From positions 158,138-222,137 of the forward strand of contig NZ_RBZV01000009.1 in the NCBI RefSeq assembly GCF_003628145.1: DNA of 64,000 nucleotides, in the 5' to 3' direction. This DNA is from Trinickia fusca. Its GTDB lineage: Bacteria; Pseudomonadota; Gammaproteobacteria; Burkholderiales; Burkholderiaceae. The stretch's first letter is position 1. Every line of letters begins with the position of its first letter. Shown here in pieces: positions 17,336-26,501 of this stretch. The notes below the pieces were generated by a model. The model was given only the letters and a program-made list of their open reading frames with translations. It had not been told where the DNA came from and ran no database searches. Made by a program: the position numbers and the translations under genes.

Positions 17336-19885
17336 ATGGCAACCGTCAGCATTCTGATCCCGGCGCGTAAGGCCGACTACCTTGGCCGCGCACTGATCAG
17401 CGCGCAGCAGCAGACCTTTGGCGACATCGAAATCCTCGTCGGCGATGACACGCATGACGCCGCGCTTGCGCCTATCGTCAGCAGAATTGGCGATCCGCGG
17501 ATTCGTTACTTCCACCACGGCTTCGGGGACGCACGCCGCAACGCGGAAGCGCTGTGGTCGCTGGCGCACGGCAAGTACGTCAAATGGCTCGCCGACGATG
17601 ACTTACTGATGCCGACGTCGGTCGAGGTGCTGGTAGAGGCGCTTCGTCTGCATCCCGAATCGGCGCTCGCGTTCCATGCTCGCGTCCTCGTCGACGAGGA
17701 CGACGCCGTTGTGCACACGCCGACCCAGATCGTCAACGTGGGCGAGCGCGCACTTGTCGACCGCAACCTGCTCGTTGCCGAAATGGTCGGCCGGATGCAT
17801 AACTTCGTCGGCGAGCCCAGCAACGTCATGATCAATCGCGAACGTGCGAGCGCGGCCGATTTGTTCACGTATCGGTCCCTCAAGCTCGACTACCTCGGCG
17901 ACGTCGCCATGTACCTGAATCTTGCCGAACGTGCGCCGCTCGTCGTCGTGGGCGGCTACTGGAGCATGCTGCGCCGTCATTCCGAGCAGGCTTCGCCGGC
18001 GACGAATCCGAGCTACAGCGCGGGTCTCTATGAATGGGAGCTGTTTGTGCGCGGCGAAGCCGCGGCGGGGAGCCTCAGCGGCGCAGCGTTGGCCGAGGCG
18101 GCGAACCGCTTGAGGCAGCATTACGCCGGCTTTGCAGGAGAGCTGCCCGAAATCGGGCGCCTGCTCGCCAATATCGACGAGCTCACGGCGCGCGCACCGC
18201 GTGAGCTGTTCGACAGCGAGCGTTTCCGCGCCGACTTTGCACACGCACGCGCGAGCGTCGAGGCGCGCGTGGCGCAGCACGCTCGGGCCGGTGCGACTGC
18301 ACAGCGCGCGAACCAGCCGATACAGCCGCAGGCTGTCCAAGCTGCGCCGGGCGTGACGGCTCAGAAGGTCTGCTCCGTCTGCGAGCAGCAGGTCGATGCG
18401 TGGCTACCCTATCCGCATGGCGTCGACCGCTCATTCCTCGATTACATCGAGCCGGTCGGCTCGACGCTCGAGCGCTATCTGTGTCCAAAGTGCGGTTGCA
18501 ACGACCGCGAACGCCATTTGTGGCTTTACATCGCGCTGTCAGGGCTGCTCGAGCGTGCGCCCGAGATGCGCATTCTGCACATCGCACCCGAACACCACAT
18601 CGAGCCGCGGGTACGTCGGCTCGCGCCACTCGAATATATCGTCGGCGACCTGTATCCGAGCGCGCCCGGACATCGACGGATCAACGCGGAGCAACTCGAC
18701 TTTCCGAGCGGCCACTTCGACCTGATCATCTGCAATCACGTGCTCGAGCATGTCGATAGCCCGCAAGCTGCGCTCGCCGAATTTCATCGTTGCCTGAAGC
18801 CAGGCGGCCACTTGATTGCGCAGACGCCGTATTCGCCGGTGCTCAAGTACACGTTCGAGCTCACGAAGGCGCCGTCGACACAATTCGCGACGCGCTACTT
18901 CGGTCAAAACGATCACGTGCGTTTCTTTGGCGCGAACATCGCCGACTACTTCCATGCAGCTGGCTTCAGCGGCGAGCTGTACCCTCATTCGACTGCGCTC
19001 GAAGGGCTCGACGAGCATGCATGGGGCGTCAACGCGCGCGAACCGTTCTTCTTGTTCACGAAGCAAGACGCGGCCGGAGGGGAGGTGCCGCGCACGGTCG
19101 CCGCGGCCACCGCGAGTGCGACGAGCGCCACAGTCGCGCCGGCCGGTATGCCCGCCGCCGCGACTGCCACGCAAGCCGCACGCGCGGCCGGCTTGGCGGG
19201 CAAGCCGATCCGTCTCGTCTGCGCGACGCGCTGCGCACAGGAAAACTTCCTGCGCGACACGGCGCTCGGCCGCTCGCTGGCCGTGCATCGCCACGCCAAT
19301 CCGCCCGAACTGCTGTTGTTCGACAAGAATTCGACCGGATTGCCCGCGCTGTACAACGCAGCGATCGAGCAGGCGGCGTCGAGCCCGGCCATCCTCGTGT
19401 TTGTGCATGACGATGTCTCGATCTGCGATTACTTCTGGACCGATCGCGTCCGCGAGGCGCTTGGCCAGTTCGACGTGGTCGGCCTCGCAGGCAACCGCCG
19501 CCGCTCGCCGTTGCAGCCAGCATGGGCCTTCGCGACGCCTGACTTCAAGTGGGACACCGCCGAGTATCTGAGTGGTTCGGTCGGTCATGGCAAGGGCTTC
19601 CCGAGCGACGAAGTCTCGTACTTCGGCCCCGCGGGCGTCGAGTGCAAACTGCTCGACGGCCTCATGATGATCGCCGACAGCGAGCGCCTGATCGAATCGG
19701 GCACGCGCTTCGACGAGCAATTCGACTTCCACTTCTACGACATGGATTTCTGCCGCCAGGCGGAGCTCAAGGGCCTGAGCATGGGCACCTGGCCGATCAG
19801 CGTCGTGCATGAGAGCGCTGGTGCGTTCAACACGCCGCCGTGGCGTGCCGCCTACGAACGCTACCTGCGCAAGTATGGCCACTGA
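17336..19885 (+). CDS. GT2 / zinc-ribbon methyltransferase / GT2-like three-domain fusion
   Basis: 849 aa. Residues 1 to about 330: GT2 domain (TVSILIPARKADYL, EILVGDDTHDAAL, KWLADDDLLMP). About 340-400: two Cys pairs (CSVCEQQ ... CPKCGC) likely to bind zinc. To about 585: methyltransferase core (ILHIAPEHHIEPR, ICNHVLEHVDSPQAALAEFHRCLKPGG). After an Ala/Thr-rich linker, residues 622-849 form a second glycosyltransferase-like domain with LVFVHDDVSI, LDGLMMIAD and FHFYDMDFCRQA, like PF13712. One chain may add a sugar, methylate it and add another. It overlaps the next gene by 11 bp. Substrates are inferred only. Confidence 0.8.
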   Translation: MATVSILIPARKADYLGRALISAQQQTFGDIEILVGDDTHDAALAPIVSRIGDPRIRYFHHGFGDARRNAEALWSLAHGKYVKWLADDDLLMPTSVEVLVEALRLHPESALAFHARVLVDEDDAVVHTPTQIVNVGERALVDRNLLVAEMVGRMHNFVGEPSNVMINRERASAADLFTYRSLKLDYLGDVAMYLNLAERAPLVVVGGYWSMLRRHSEQASPATNPSYSAGLYEWELFVRGEAAAGSLSGAALAEAANRLRQHYAGFAGELPEIGRLLANIDELTARAPRELFDSERFRADFAHARASVEARVAQHARAGATAQRANQPIQPQAVQAAPGVTAQKVCSVCEQQVDAWLPYPHGVDRSFLDYIEPVGSTLERYLCPKCGCNDRERHLWLYIALSGLLERAPEMRILHIAPEHHIEPRVRRLAPLEYIVGDLYPSAPGHRRINAEQLDFPSGHFDLIICNHVLEHVDSPQAALAEFHRCLKPGGHLIAQTPYSPVLKYTFELTKAPSTQFATRYFGQNDHVRFFGANIADYFHAAGFSGELYPHSTALEGLDEHAWGVNAREPFFLFTKQDAAGGEVPRTVAAATASATSATVAPAGMPAAATATQAARAAGLAGKPIRLVCATRCAQENFLRDTALGRSLAVHRHANPPELLLFDKNSTGLPALYNAAIEQAASSPAILVFVHDDVSICDYFWTDRVREALGQFDVVGLAGNRRRSPLQPAWAFATPDFKWDTAEYLSGSVGHGKGFPSDEVSYFGPAGVECKLLDGLMMIADSERLIESGTRFDEQFDFHFYDMDFCRQAELKGLSMGTWPISVVHESAGAFNTPPWRAAYERYLRKYGH

Positions 19886-21920
19886 TCGCGCGCCGCTCGC
19901 CGGGCGGCTGTTCGTCAACCCGGTCGAGCAATTGCGAGCGGGATGTGAAGGCGCAGCGCTGCAAGCGGCGCTGCCGGTGCTAGATCAGCCGGCGCCCGGC
20001 GCCGTGCGATTCGTCACTCCGCCCGCGATCGCGCCGCGTGTACAGGCTTTTCCGCCTTCGGGCGAGCCTTCCTCGGCGCCTCTGCAGTCGGTTGCACCAT
20101 CGCCGCCGTCGCCATCGACTCCGCCTTTGGCGATACCGCCGATCGAAACCGGCCTTGTTCTCCAGCAGGCGGGACGCTTTGCCGAAGCCGCAGCCATCTA
20201 CCGCCAGATCCTCGCCGTCGATCCCAAGCAGGTCGACGCCATGCATCTGCTCGGTCTAGTCGCCTATCACGAGGGCGACTACGTGCAAGCGACCGACTGG
20301 ATCATGCGCGCGCTGAGCCACTTCGAGAGCGAGATCTTCTACGGCAATCTCGGCAACGCCCTGGCCGCGCGCAGCATGCGGGCGGCGGCGGCCGAGAGCT
20401 ATCGCCAGGCCATCGCGCTCAAGCCCGACTACGTGCCCGCGCACAATAACCTTGGCAACATGCTGCGCGAGCAAGGGCAATTCGCCGAAGCGGTCAAGTG
20501 CTTCAAGACCGTCATCGCGCTGAAGCCCGATTACGCAGAAGCGCACAACAATCTTGCCAACGCGCTCGTCGACCTCGGTGAACTCGACGCGGCCATCGAT
20601 GCTTATCGACACGCGATCGCGCTACGCCCGGACTTGCTGGAAGCGCGCAGCAATCTGCTGTTCATCCTCAGCTATCGCGAAGACCAAAGCCCGGCCGACT
20701 ATCTGGCTGAAGCGAAATCGTTCGGCCGCGCTGCCACCGCACAAGCGAAGCCCTACACCGACTGGCGCGTGCCTTTGACGGCGTCGCGCTCCGGCCCGCT
20801 GCGAGTCGGCTTCGTCTCGGGCGATTTGAAGGTGCATCCGACGGGTTACTTCCTCGAAAGCATCCTCGAGCACGTCGACCGGCGGCGCATCGAGCTCGTC
20901 GCCTACCCGACCCGGCGCTTCGAAGACGAATTGACGGCACGCATCAAGCACCGCTTTGCCGCTTGGACGTGCCTGGCCTCGCTAAGCGACGAGCAAGCCG
21001 CGCGCCGCATTTGTGATGATCGCATCGACGTGCTCGTCGATCTGTCGGGGCACATGAACTACAACCGTCTGCCACTGTTTGCGTGGCGTCCGGCGCCGGT
21101 GCAGGCGAGCTGGCTCGGCTACTTCGCGAGCACGGGCATGCCGGAGATCGACTACGTGCTCGGCGATCCCCATGTGTTGCCCGACGATTCAAAAGATCAG
21201 TTCACCGAAACGTTGTGGCGCCTGCCCGACAGCTACCTATGCTTCACACCGCCGGTCGAGCGTGTGGCCGTAGCGCCGCCGCCGCTGGCGGCAAACGGCT
21301 ACGTGACGTTCGGCTGCTTCAATCATCTGATGAAGATGAACGACGCCGTCGTGGCCGTATGGGCGCGCATTCTGCACGCCGTCCCGAACGCGCGCCTGTT
21401 CCTCAAGGCCAAACAGCTCGACGACGCGAGCGCGCGCGACGCGACGCTCGCACGCTTCGCAAAGCAGGGCATCGAAGCACATCGACTGATCCTCGAAGGC
21501 CGCTCGCCGCGTACCCAATACTTCGAAGCGTATGGTCGTGTCGACATCGCCTTGAGCCCGTTTCCCTATCCTGGCGGCACGACGAGCGTCGAAGGCTTGT
21601 GGATGGGTGTGCCCGTGCTCTGCCGGCGCGGCGATCGCTTCCTGTCGAACATCTGCACGAGCATGCTGCACTCGGCGGGCCTGCACGACTGGATCGCCGT
21701 GGACGATGAAGATTACGTCGCGAAGGCGATCGCGTTCGCGGCCGACGGCGCACGTCTGGCTGCTTTGCGCAGCACGCTGCGCGCATCACTCGCCGCGTCG
21801 CCGCTATGCGATGCCGCGCGCTTTGCGCGCCACCTCGAGCAGGCGCTCGAAGGCATGTCGCAGCAGCGCATCGAGCAGGTTGCAGCAAGCGCGCCCGCGC
21901 TGGCCGGAGCCCGGCGATGA
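19875..21920 (+). CDS. TPR + GT41 (SPINDLY/O-GlcNAc-transferase-like) glycosyltransferase, copy 1
   Basis: 681 aa from ATG 19875, inside the end of the fusion gene. A Pro/Ala-rich lead precedes about five TPR repeats (residues ~95-275; for example YVPAHNNLGNMLREQGQFAEAVKCF). The GT41 catalytic region starts near 295, with RVGFVSGDLKVHPTGYFLES (catalytic His), DVLVDLSGHMNYNRL, FGCFNHLMKMND (UDP-binding Lys) and PYPGGTTSVEGLWMGVPV. Such enzymes put a sugar on Ser/Thr of proteins in the cytosol. Next to fliC/fliD, flagellin is the likely target (inference). ATGA overlap with copy 2. Confidence 0.87.
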   Translation: MATDRAPLAGRLFVNPVEQLRAGCEGAALQAALPVLDQPAPGAVRFVTPPAIAPRVQAFPPSGEPSSAPLQSVAPSPPSPSTPPLAIPPIETGLVLQQAGRFAEAAAIYRQILAVDPKQVDAMHLLGLVAYHEGDYVQATDWIMRALSHFESEIFYGNLGNALAARSMRAAAAESYRQAIALKPDYVPAHNNLGNMLREQGQFAEAVKCFKTVIALKPDYAEAHNNLANALVDLGELDAAIDAYRHAIALRPDLLEARSNLLFILSYREDQSPADYLAEAKSFGRAATAQAKPYTDWRVPLTASRSGPLRVGFVSGDLKVHPTGYFLESILEHVDRRRIELVAYPTRRFEDELTARIKHRFAAWTCLASLSDEQAARRICDDRIDVLVDLSGHMNYNRLPLFAWRPAPVQASWLGYFASTGMPEIDYVLGDPHVLPDDSKDQFTETLWRLPDSYLCFTPPVERVAVAPPPLAANGYVTFGCFNHLMKMNDAVVAVWARILHAVPNARLFLKAKQLDDASARDATLARFAKQGIEAHRLILEGRSPRTQYFEAYGRVDIALSPFPYPGGTTSVEGLWMGVPVLCRRGDRFLSNICTSMLHSAGLHDWIAVDDEDYVAKAIAFAADGARLAALRSTLRASLAASPLCDAARFARHLEQALEGMSQQRIEQVAASAPALAGARR

Positions 21921-24292
21921 CGCGGCACCCGAGCAAGCCGGCGCGCGCGGTTTCACCAAACGGATCGACCATGCAAGACAACAGCCGCCTGCTGAACGAG
22001 GCACTCGCGCATCATCAGGCGGGACGCCTCGCCGAGGCCAAGACGCGCTACGCGAGGATTCTCGAGGCCGAGCCCCGGCATGCCGATGCGCTGCATTTCA
22101 TGGGCTTGCTCGCGTGTCAGATCGACCAGCGCGACGCGGGCATCGCATTGATCCGCGAATCGATCGCCGCCTATCCGAGCCCGATCTATCATAACAACCT
22201 CGGCAACGCGCTGCGTGAAGCCGGCGACCTGACGCAAGCGATCGATGCCTACCGTCAGGCGATTGCGTTGAAACGCGACTACGCCGAGGCGCACAACAAC
22301 CTCGGCAATGCATTGCGTGAAGCCGGCGAGCCCCGCGCCGCACTGGATAGCTGCGCGCAGGCCATCGAGCTGCGGCCTGGCTATGCCGAGGCTTACAACA
22401 ACCTGGGCAATGCGCTCAAGGATCTCTGCGAGCTTGATGCGGCCGCTGCCAGCTATGGCAAGGCGATCGCCGCGAAACCGGAGTTTGCCGAAGCGCACCT
22501 GAATCTCGGCCACGTGATGAAGGCGAAAGGCCATATCGACGCGGCGCTCGAGTGCTATCGCGAGTGCGTCACGCGCGCGCCGCAACTGGCCGTCGCGCAC
22601 GACAGCCTCGCGACACTGCTCATGCATCGCGGTGAGATCGATGCGGCGATCGAGAGTTTCCGGCGCGTCGTCGCGCTGCAACCCGATTCGGCTCCGGCGC
22701 TCAACACGCTGGGCAACGCCCTGAACAGCGCTGCGCGCGTCGGTGAAGCGGTGCCCTGCTATGAGCAGGCAATCGCGCTGGCGCCCGACTTCGCCGATGC
22801 CTATCACAACCTCGCGAACGCGTTGCGCCGGCTTGGCGTCGCCGAGCGCGCGCTGCCCTACGCGCGCCGCGCGATCGAGCTGCGCGACGACACGCCGTCG
22901 TTTCACAACAACCTCGGCACGATCCTCGCGGACCTCAACGAATTCGATGCCGCCGTCGAGTGCTATCGCAAGGCACTCGCGCTGAACCCCGACTTCGGCG
23001 AATCGCACACGTGCGTGCTGTTTGGTCAATCGTATGTGAAGCACTGGTCGGCGCAAACGCATCTGCATGATGCACGCTACTTCGGCGAGCGCATGGCCGC
23101 GCGTGCGACGCCGTACACGGACTGGCCCGTGCTGGCCGATACGCGCGCCGGCCGGCCGCTGCGCGTCGGCTTCGTGTCGGCCGATCTGCGCAAGCACCCG
23201 GTCGGCTATTTCCTCGAATGCGCGCTGGCGCAACTGGACCGCTCTCGCGTGACGCCGATCGCCTACTCGAACGGCCTGCACAGCGATGAGCTGACGGCGC
23301 GGATCAAGCCGAGCTTCGCCGCGTGGCGACACGTAGCCGATCTCGACGACGCCGAGCTCGCCCGCAAGATCCGCGACGACCGCATCGACATCCTCGTCGA
23401 TCTGTCTGGCCATACGGGCCGCAACCGCCTGCCGATGTTCGCGTGGCGGCCGGCGCCCGTGCAGGTCAGCTGGCTCGGCTACTTCGCGACGACGGGGCTC
23501 AAGGAAATCGACTACATCCTCGGCGATCCTCATGTGCTGCCGCACGGCGAGGAAAATCAGTACGTCGAGCAGCTGTGGCGGCTGCCCGACTGCTATCTGT
23601 GCTTCACGCTGCCGAGCGAGGCGACGCCAGTCAACACCTTGCCGGCACTTGCCAACGGCTACGTCACGTTCGGCTGCTTCAACAATCACAAGAAGCTCAA
23701 CGATCACGTGATCGAAGTCTGGGCGCGCGTGCTCGCAGCCGTGCCGGGCTCGCGTCTGCTTCTGAAAAATCATCAGCTCAACGAAGCGATCATTCGAAAC
23801 GATACGTTGGCGCGTTTTGCGCGTCACGGCATCGGCGCCGAGCGCCTCATGCTCGAGGGGCCATCCTCGCGCGAGCAGTATTTTGCCGCCTACCACCGCG
23901 TCGATTTCGCGCTCGACCCGTTTCCGTATCCGGGCGGCACGACGAGCGTCGAGGGGTTGTGGATGGGCGTACCGGTGCTGGGCCGCCACGGCGATCGTTT
24001 CCTGGCCCATCTCGGCGAAATGGTATTGCAGACGGCAGGCCTGCCGCAGTGGATCGCCGTCGACGATGACGATTACGTCGCGCGCGCCGTAGCCTACGCG
24101 AGCGATTTGCCCGCGCTGGCGGCGTTGCGCGCAAGCTTGCGTGAACGCGTGATGCGCTCGCCGCTGTGCGACGCGCCGCGCTTCGCGGGCCATCTCGCGA
24201 TGGCCTTCGAGCAGATGTGGCAAGCGCGTGTAAAGCGTGCAGACGCAACACACGAGTTACCCGAAACAAGCGAAGTGGAGGGCGCGCAATGA
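21917..24292 (+). CDS. TPR + GT41 glycosyltransferase, copy 2
   Basis: 791 aa from ATG 21917, which overlaps the previous stop (ATGA); ATG 21971 is possible. It has the longest TPR array of the three, about ten repeats over residues ~25-375 with the AHNNLGNALREAG-type consensus. The GT41 half starts near 398: RVGFVSADLRKHPVGYFLEC with its His, DILVDLSGHTGRNRLPMF, FGCFNNHKKLND with its Lys, and PYPGGTTSVEGLWMGVPVLGRHGDRF. All catalytic-region residues I can judge are present. The longer superhelix suggests a different acceptor grip. Confidence 0.87.
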   Translation: MTRHPSKPARAVSPNGSTMQDNSRLLNEALAHHQAGRLAEAKTRYARILEAEPRHADALHFMGLLACQIDQRDAGIALIRESIAAYPSPIYHNNLGNALREAGDLTQAIDAYRQAIALKRDYAEAHNNLGNALREAGEPRAALDSCAQAIELRPGYAEAYNNLGNALKDLCELDAAAASYGKAIAAKPEFAEAHLNLGHVMKAKGHIDAALECYRECVTRAPQLAVAHDSLATLLMHRGEIDAAIESFRRVVALQPDSAPALNTLGNALNSAARVGEAVPCYEQAIALAPDFADAYHNLANALRRLGVAERALPYARRAIELRDDTPSFHNNLGTILADLNEFDAAVECYRKALALNPDFGESHTCVLFGQSYVKHWSAQTHLHDARYFGERMAARATPYTDWPVLADTRAGRPLRVGFVSADLRKHPVGYFLECALAQLDRSRVTPIAYSNGLHSDELTARIKPSFAAWRHVADLDDAELARKIRDDRIDILVDLSGHTGRNRLPMFAWRPAPVQVSWLGYFATTGLKEIDYILGDPHVLPHGEENQYVEQLWRLPDCYLCFTLPSEATPVNTLPALANGYVTFGCFNNHKKLNDHVIEVWARVLAAVPGSRLLLKNHQLNEAIIRNDTLARFARHGIGAERLMLEGPSSREQYFAAYHRVDFALDPFPYPGGTTSVEGLWMGVPVLGRHGDRFLAHLGEMVLQTAGLPQWIAVDDDDYVARAVAYASDLPALAALRASLRERVMRSPLCDAPRFAGHLAMAFEQMWQARVKRADATHELPETSEVEGAQ

Positions 24293-26403
24293 CGCCGCCG
24301 CTCCATGTCCCGGGTACGACGCAAGAGGCGGCGTGCACGGTCGACGCAGGCCTAGCTCATCACCATGCGGGCCGGCTCGACCAGGCGCGCGCGCATTACG
24401 AGCAAGCGCTCGCGCTGATGCCGCAACATGCCGATGCGCTGCATCTGCTCGGCGTCGTCGCGATGCAGCAGCAGCGCTACGCCGATGCGCTCGATTTGAT
24501 CGGGCGCGCGATCGAGATCAGCCCGCAATCGACGTACTTCGACAATCTCGGCAACGCACTGCGCGGCTGGGGTAAGCTCGCGGCTGCGGCTGAAAGCCAT
24601 CAGCAGGCCATCGCGCTCGACGCGCGCAACTTCCGCGCCCACAACAATCTCGGCAACGTGCTACATCAGATGCGGCTGCCGGCCGCCGCGGCAGCGAGTT
24701 TTCGCACGGCCGTCGAGCTGAACCCGAATTTCGCTGAAGCGCAGAGCAACCTCGGCAACGTCTTGCGGGAGCTCGGCGACTGGACGACGGCCGAGACGCA
24801 TTGCCGTCGCGCGATCGCGCTGAACCCCGCATTCGGTGAGGCGCACAACAACCTCGGCAATGCGCTCAAGCAGCAGGGCAGGCTGCTCGAAGCGGTGCAA
24901 TGCTACGAACGCGCCCAGCAGCTGATGCCGCACGAGCCGCAGGTGCCGCTCAATCTCGGCATCGTCAAGCGCGAGATGGGATTTCACGATGCCGCGATCG
25001 CCTGCTTTCGCGAGGCGCTCCTGCTGCGGCCCGGCTCATGCGAGGTGTGGAGCAATCTGCTGTTCTCGCTGAGCTTTTCGCAAGACACGCTGCCGGCGGA
25101 TTATCTGGCCGAGGCGCGCCGCTTTGGCGAGCTCGTTGGCCGGCACGTGCAGCCCTACACCGATTGGTGCATCGACGAACAGGCGGATGCACCGCTGCGC
25201 ATCGGCTTCGTGTCGGGCGACTTCCGCGCGCATCCGGTCGGCTATTTCCTCGAGAGCGTGCTCGGCGAACTCGATCGTTCGCGCGTGCAGCTCTACGCGT
25301 ATTCGACGCGCCTTTACGAGGATGCCGTCACCGAGCGCCTGAAGCCGCACTTCGCGAGCTGGCGCAGTCTCGTCGAGCTCGACGATGCGGCCGCCGCGCG
25401 CACGATTCGCGACGACGGCATTCAGATCCTCGTCGATCTGGCCGGCCATACCGACGCGAACCGACTCACCGTGTTCGCGTACAAGAGCGCACCCGTGCAG
25501 ATGAGCTGGCTTGGCTATTTCGCGTCGACGGGGCTTGCCACGATCGACTACGTGCTCGGCGACCAATGGGTGCTGCCGCCCGATGAGGCCACGCACTTCG
25601 TCGAACGTGCGTGGCGGGTGCCGCAAGGCTACCTGTGTTTTACGCCGCCTGAGCCGGCGGTGGCGATCGCGCCGGCGGCGGGCGCCGCGTCGCGGCCGTT
25701 CACGTTCGGCTGTTTCAGCGATCTCGTCAAAGTCAACGAGCGTGTCGTGGCCGTCTGGGCGCGAATTCTGCACTGCGTACCCGATGCGCAGCTGTTTCTG
25801 AAGGCGCAGCAGCTCGGCGACGCGGCGCAGCGTGAGGCGACGCTCGCGCGCTTTGCCGAGCATGGCATCGAAGCCGAACGCATCGTGATGGAGGGGGCTT
25901 CGCCGCGCGCCGACTACCTGGACGCTTATAACCGCGTCGACATCACCCTGAGCCCGTTTCCGTATCCGGGCGGCACGACGACGGCCGAGAGCTTGTGGAT
26001 GGGCGTGCCCGTGCTATGCCGGCGCGGCGACCGCTTTCTTGGCCACTTGTGCGAGAGCGTCGTGCAGAGCGTGGGACTTGGCGAGTGGATCGCCGCCGAC
26101 GAGCACGATTACGTGGCGAAGGCGCTCGCCTTCGCTGGCCAGCGTGCGCAATTGGCCGCCTCGCGCAAGGCGTTGCGTGCGCGCGTGCTCGCTTCGTCGC
26201 TGTGCGATGCGACGCGCTTTGCGCGTATGCTCGAAAGCGAATTCGCGGCGATGTGGCAGGCGTATAGGCGAGGGGGCGAGCGCGATGTCAGTGTCGAAGT
26301 CGATGCGCCGAGTGGCGACGAAGCCCCGTCTCAGGGTGGCGGCCCGAGTCTGCGCCGGCCCGTGCAAGGCACGGCCGTAACGTTCGTGACGGCGCGACCG
26401 TAA
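24289..26403 (+). CDS. TPR + GT41 glycosyltransferase, copy 3
   Basis: 704 aa from ATG 24289, again an ATGA overlap. About seven TPRs (residues ~20-265), then the GT41 region from ~290: RIGFVSGDFRAHPVGYFLES, QILVDLAGHTDANRLTVF, FGCFSDLVKVNERVV and PYPGGTTTAESLWMGVPVLCRRGDRF. The His and Lys of the active site are kept. A ~50-residue polar tail follows the fold. As last gene of a four-gene plus-strand operon it ends about 100 bp before a convergent gene. Confidence 0.87.
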   Translation: MTPPLHVPGTTQEAACTVDAGLAHHHAGRLDQARAHYEQALALMPQHADALHLLGVVAMQQQRYADALDLIGRAIEISPQSTYFDNLGNALRGWGKLAAAAESHQQAIALDARNFRAHNNLGNVLHQMRLPAAAAASFRTAVELNPNFAEAQSNLGNVLRELGDWTTAETHCRRAIALNPAFGEAHNNLGNALKQQGRLLEAVQCYERAQQLMPHEPQVPLNLGIVKREMGFHDAAIACFREALLLRPGSCEVWSNLLFSLSFSQDTLPADYLAEARRFGELVGRHVQPYTDWCIDEQADAPLRIGFVSGDFRAHPVGYFLESVLGELDRSRVQLYAYSTRLYEDAVTERLKPHFASWRSLVELDDAAAARTIRDDGIQILVDLAGHTDANRLTVFAYKSAPVQMSWLGYFASTGLATIDYVLGDQWVLPPDEATHFVERAWRVPQGYLCFTPPEPAVAIAPAAGAASRPFTFGCFSDLVKVNERVVAVWARILHCVPDAQLFLKAQQLGDAAQREATLARFAEHGIEAERIVMEGASPRADYLDAYNRVDITLSPFPYPGGTTTAESLWMGVPVLCRRGDRFLGHLCESVVQSVGLGEWIAADEHDYVAKALAFAGQRAQLAASRKALRARVLASSLCDATRFARMLESEFAAMWQAYRRGGERDVSVEVDAPSGDEAPSQGGGPSLRRPVQGTAVTFVTARP

Positions 26404-26501
26404 AGCGGTAATGCGGTGACAAGTGCAGAGCGAGGCGCAGTGGCCGGTGCCTCGCGCTTTCGTACGGATGCGAGCGCGTGTCTACGCGCTCGCTCACACT
26501 C

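Noticed and set aside
21953..24253. Long minus-strand open frame (766 codons) opposite the second GT41 gene
   Set aside because: Arg/Val/Gln-rich low-information product opposite a highly conserved gene; an antisense shadow of high-GC codon use.
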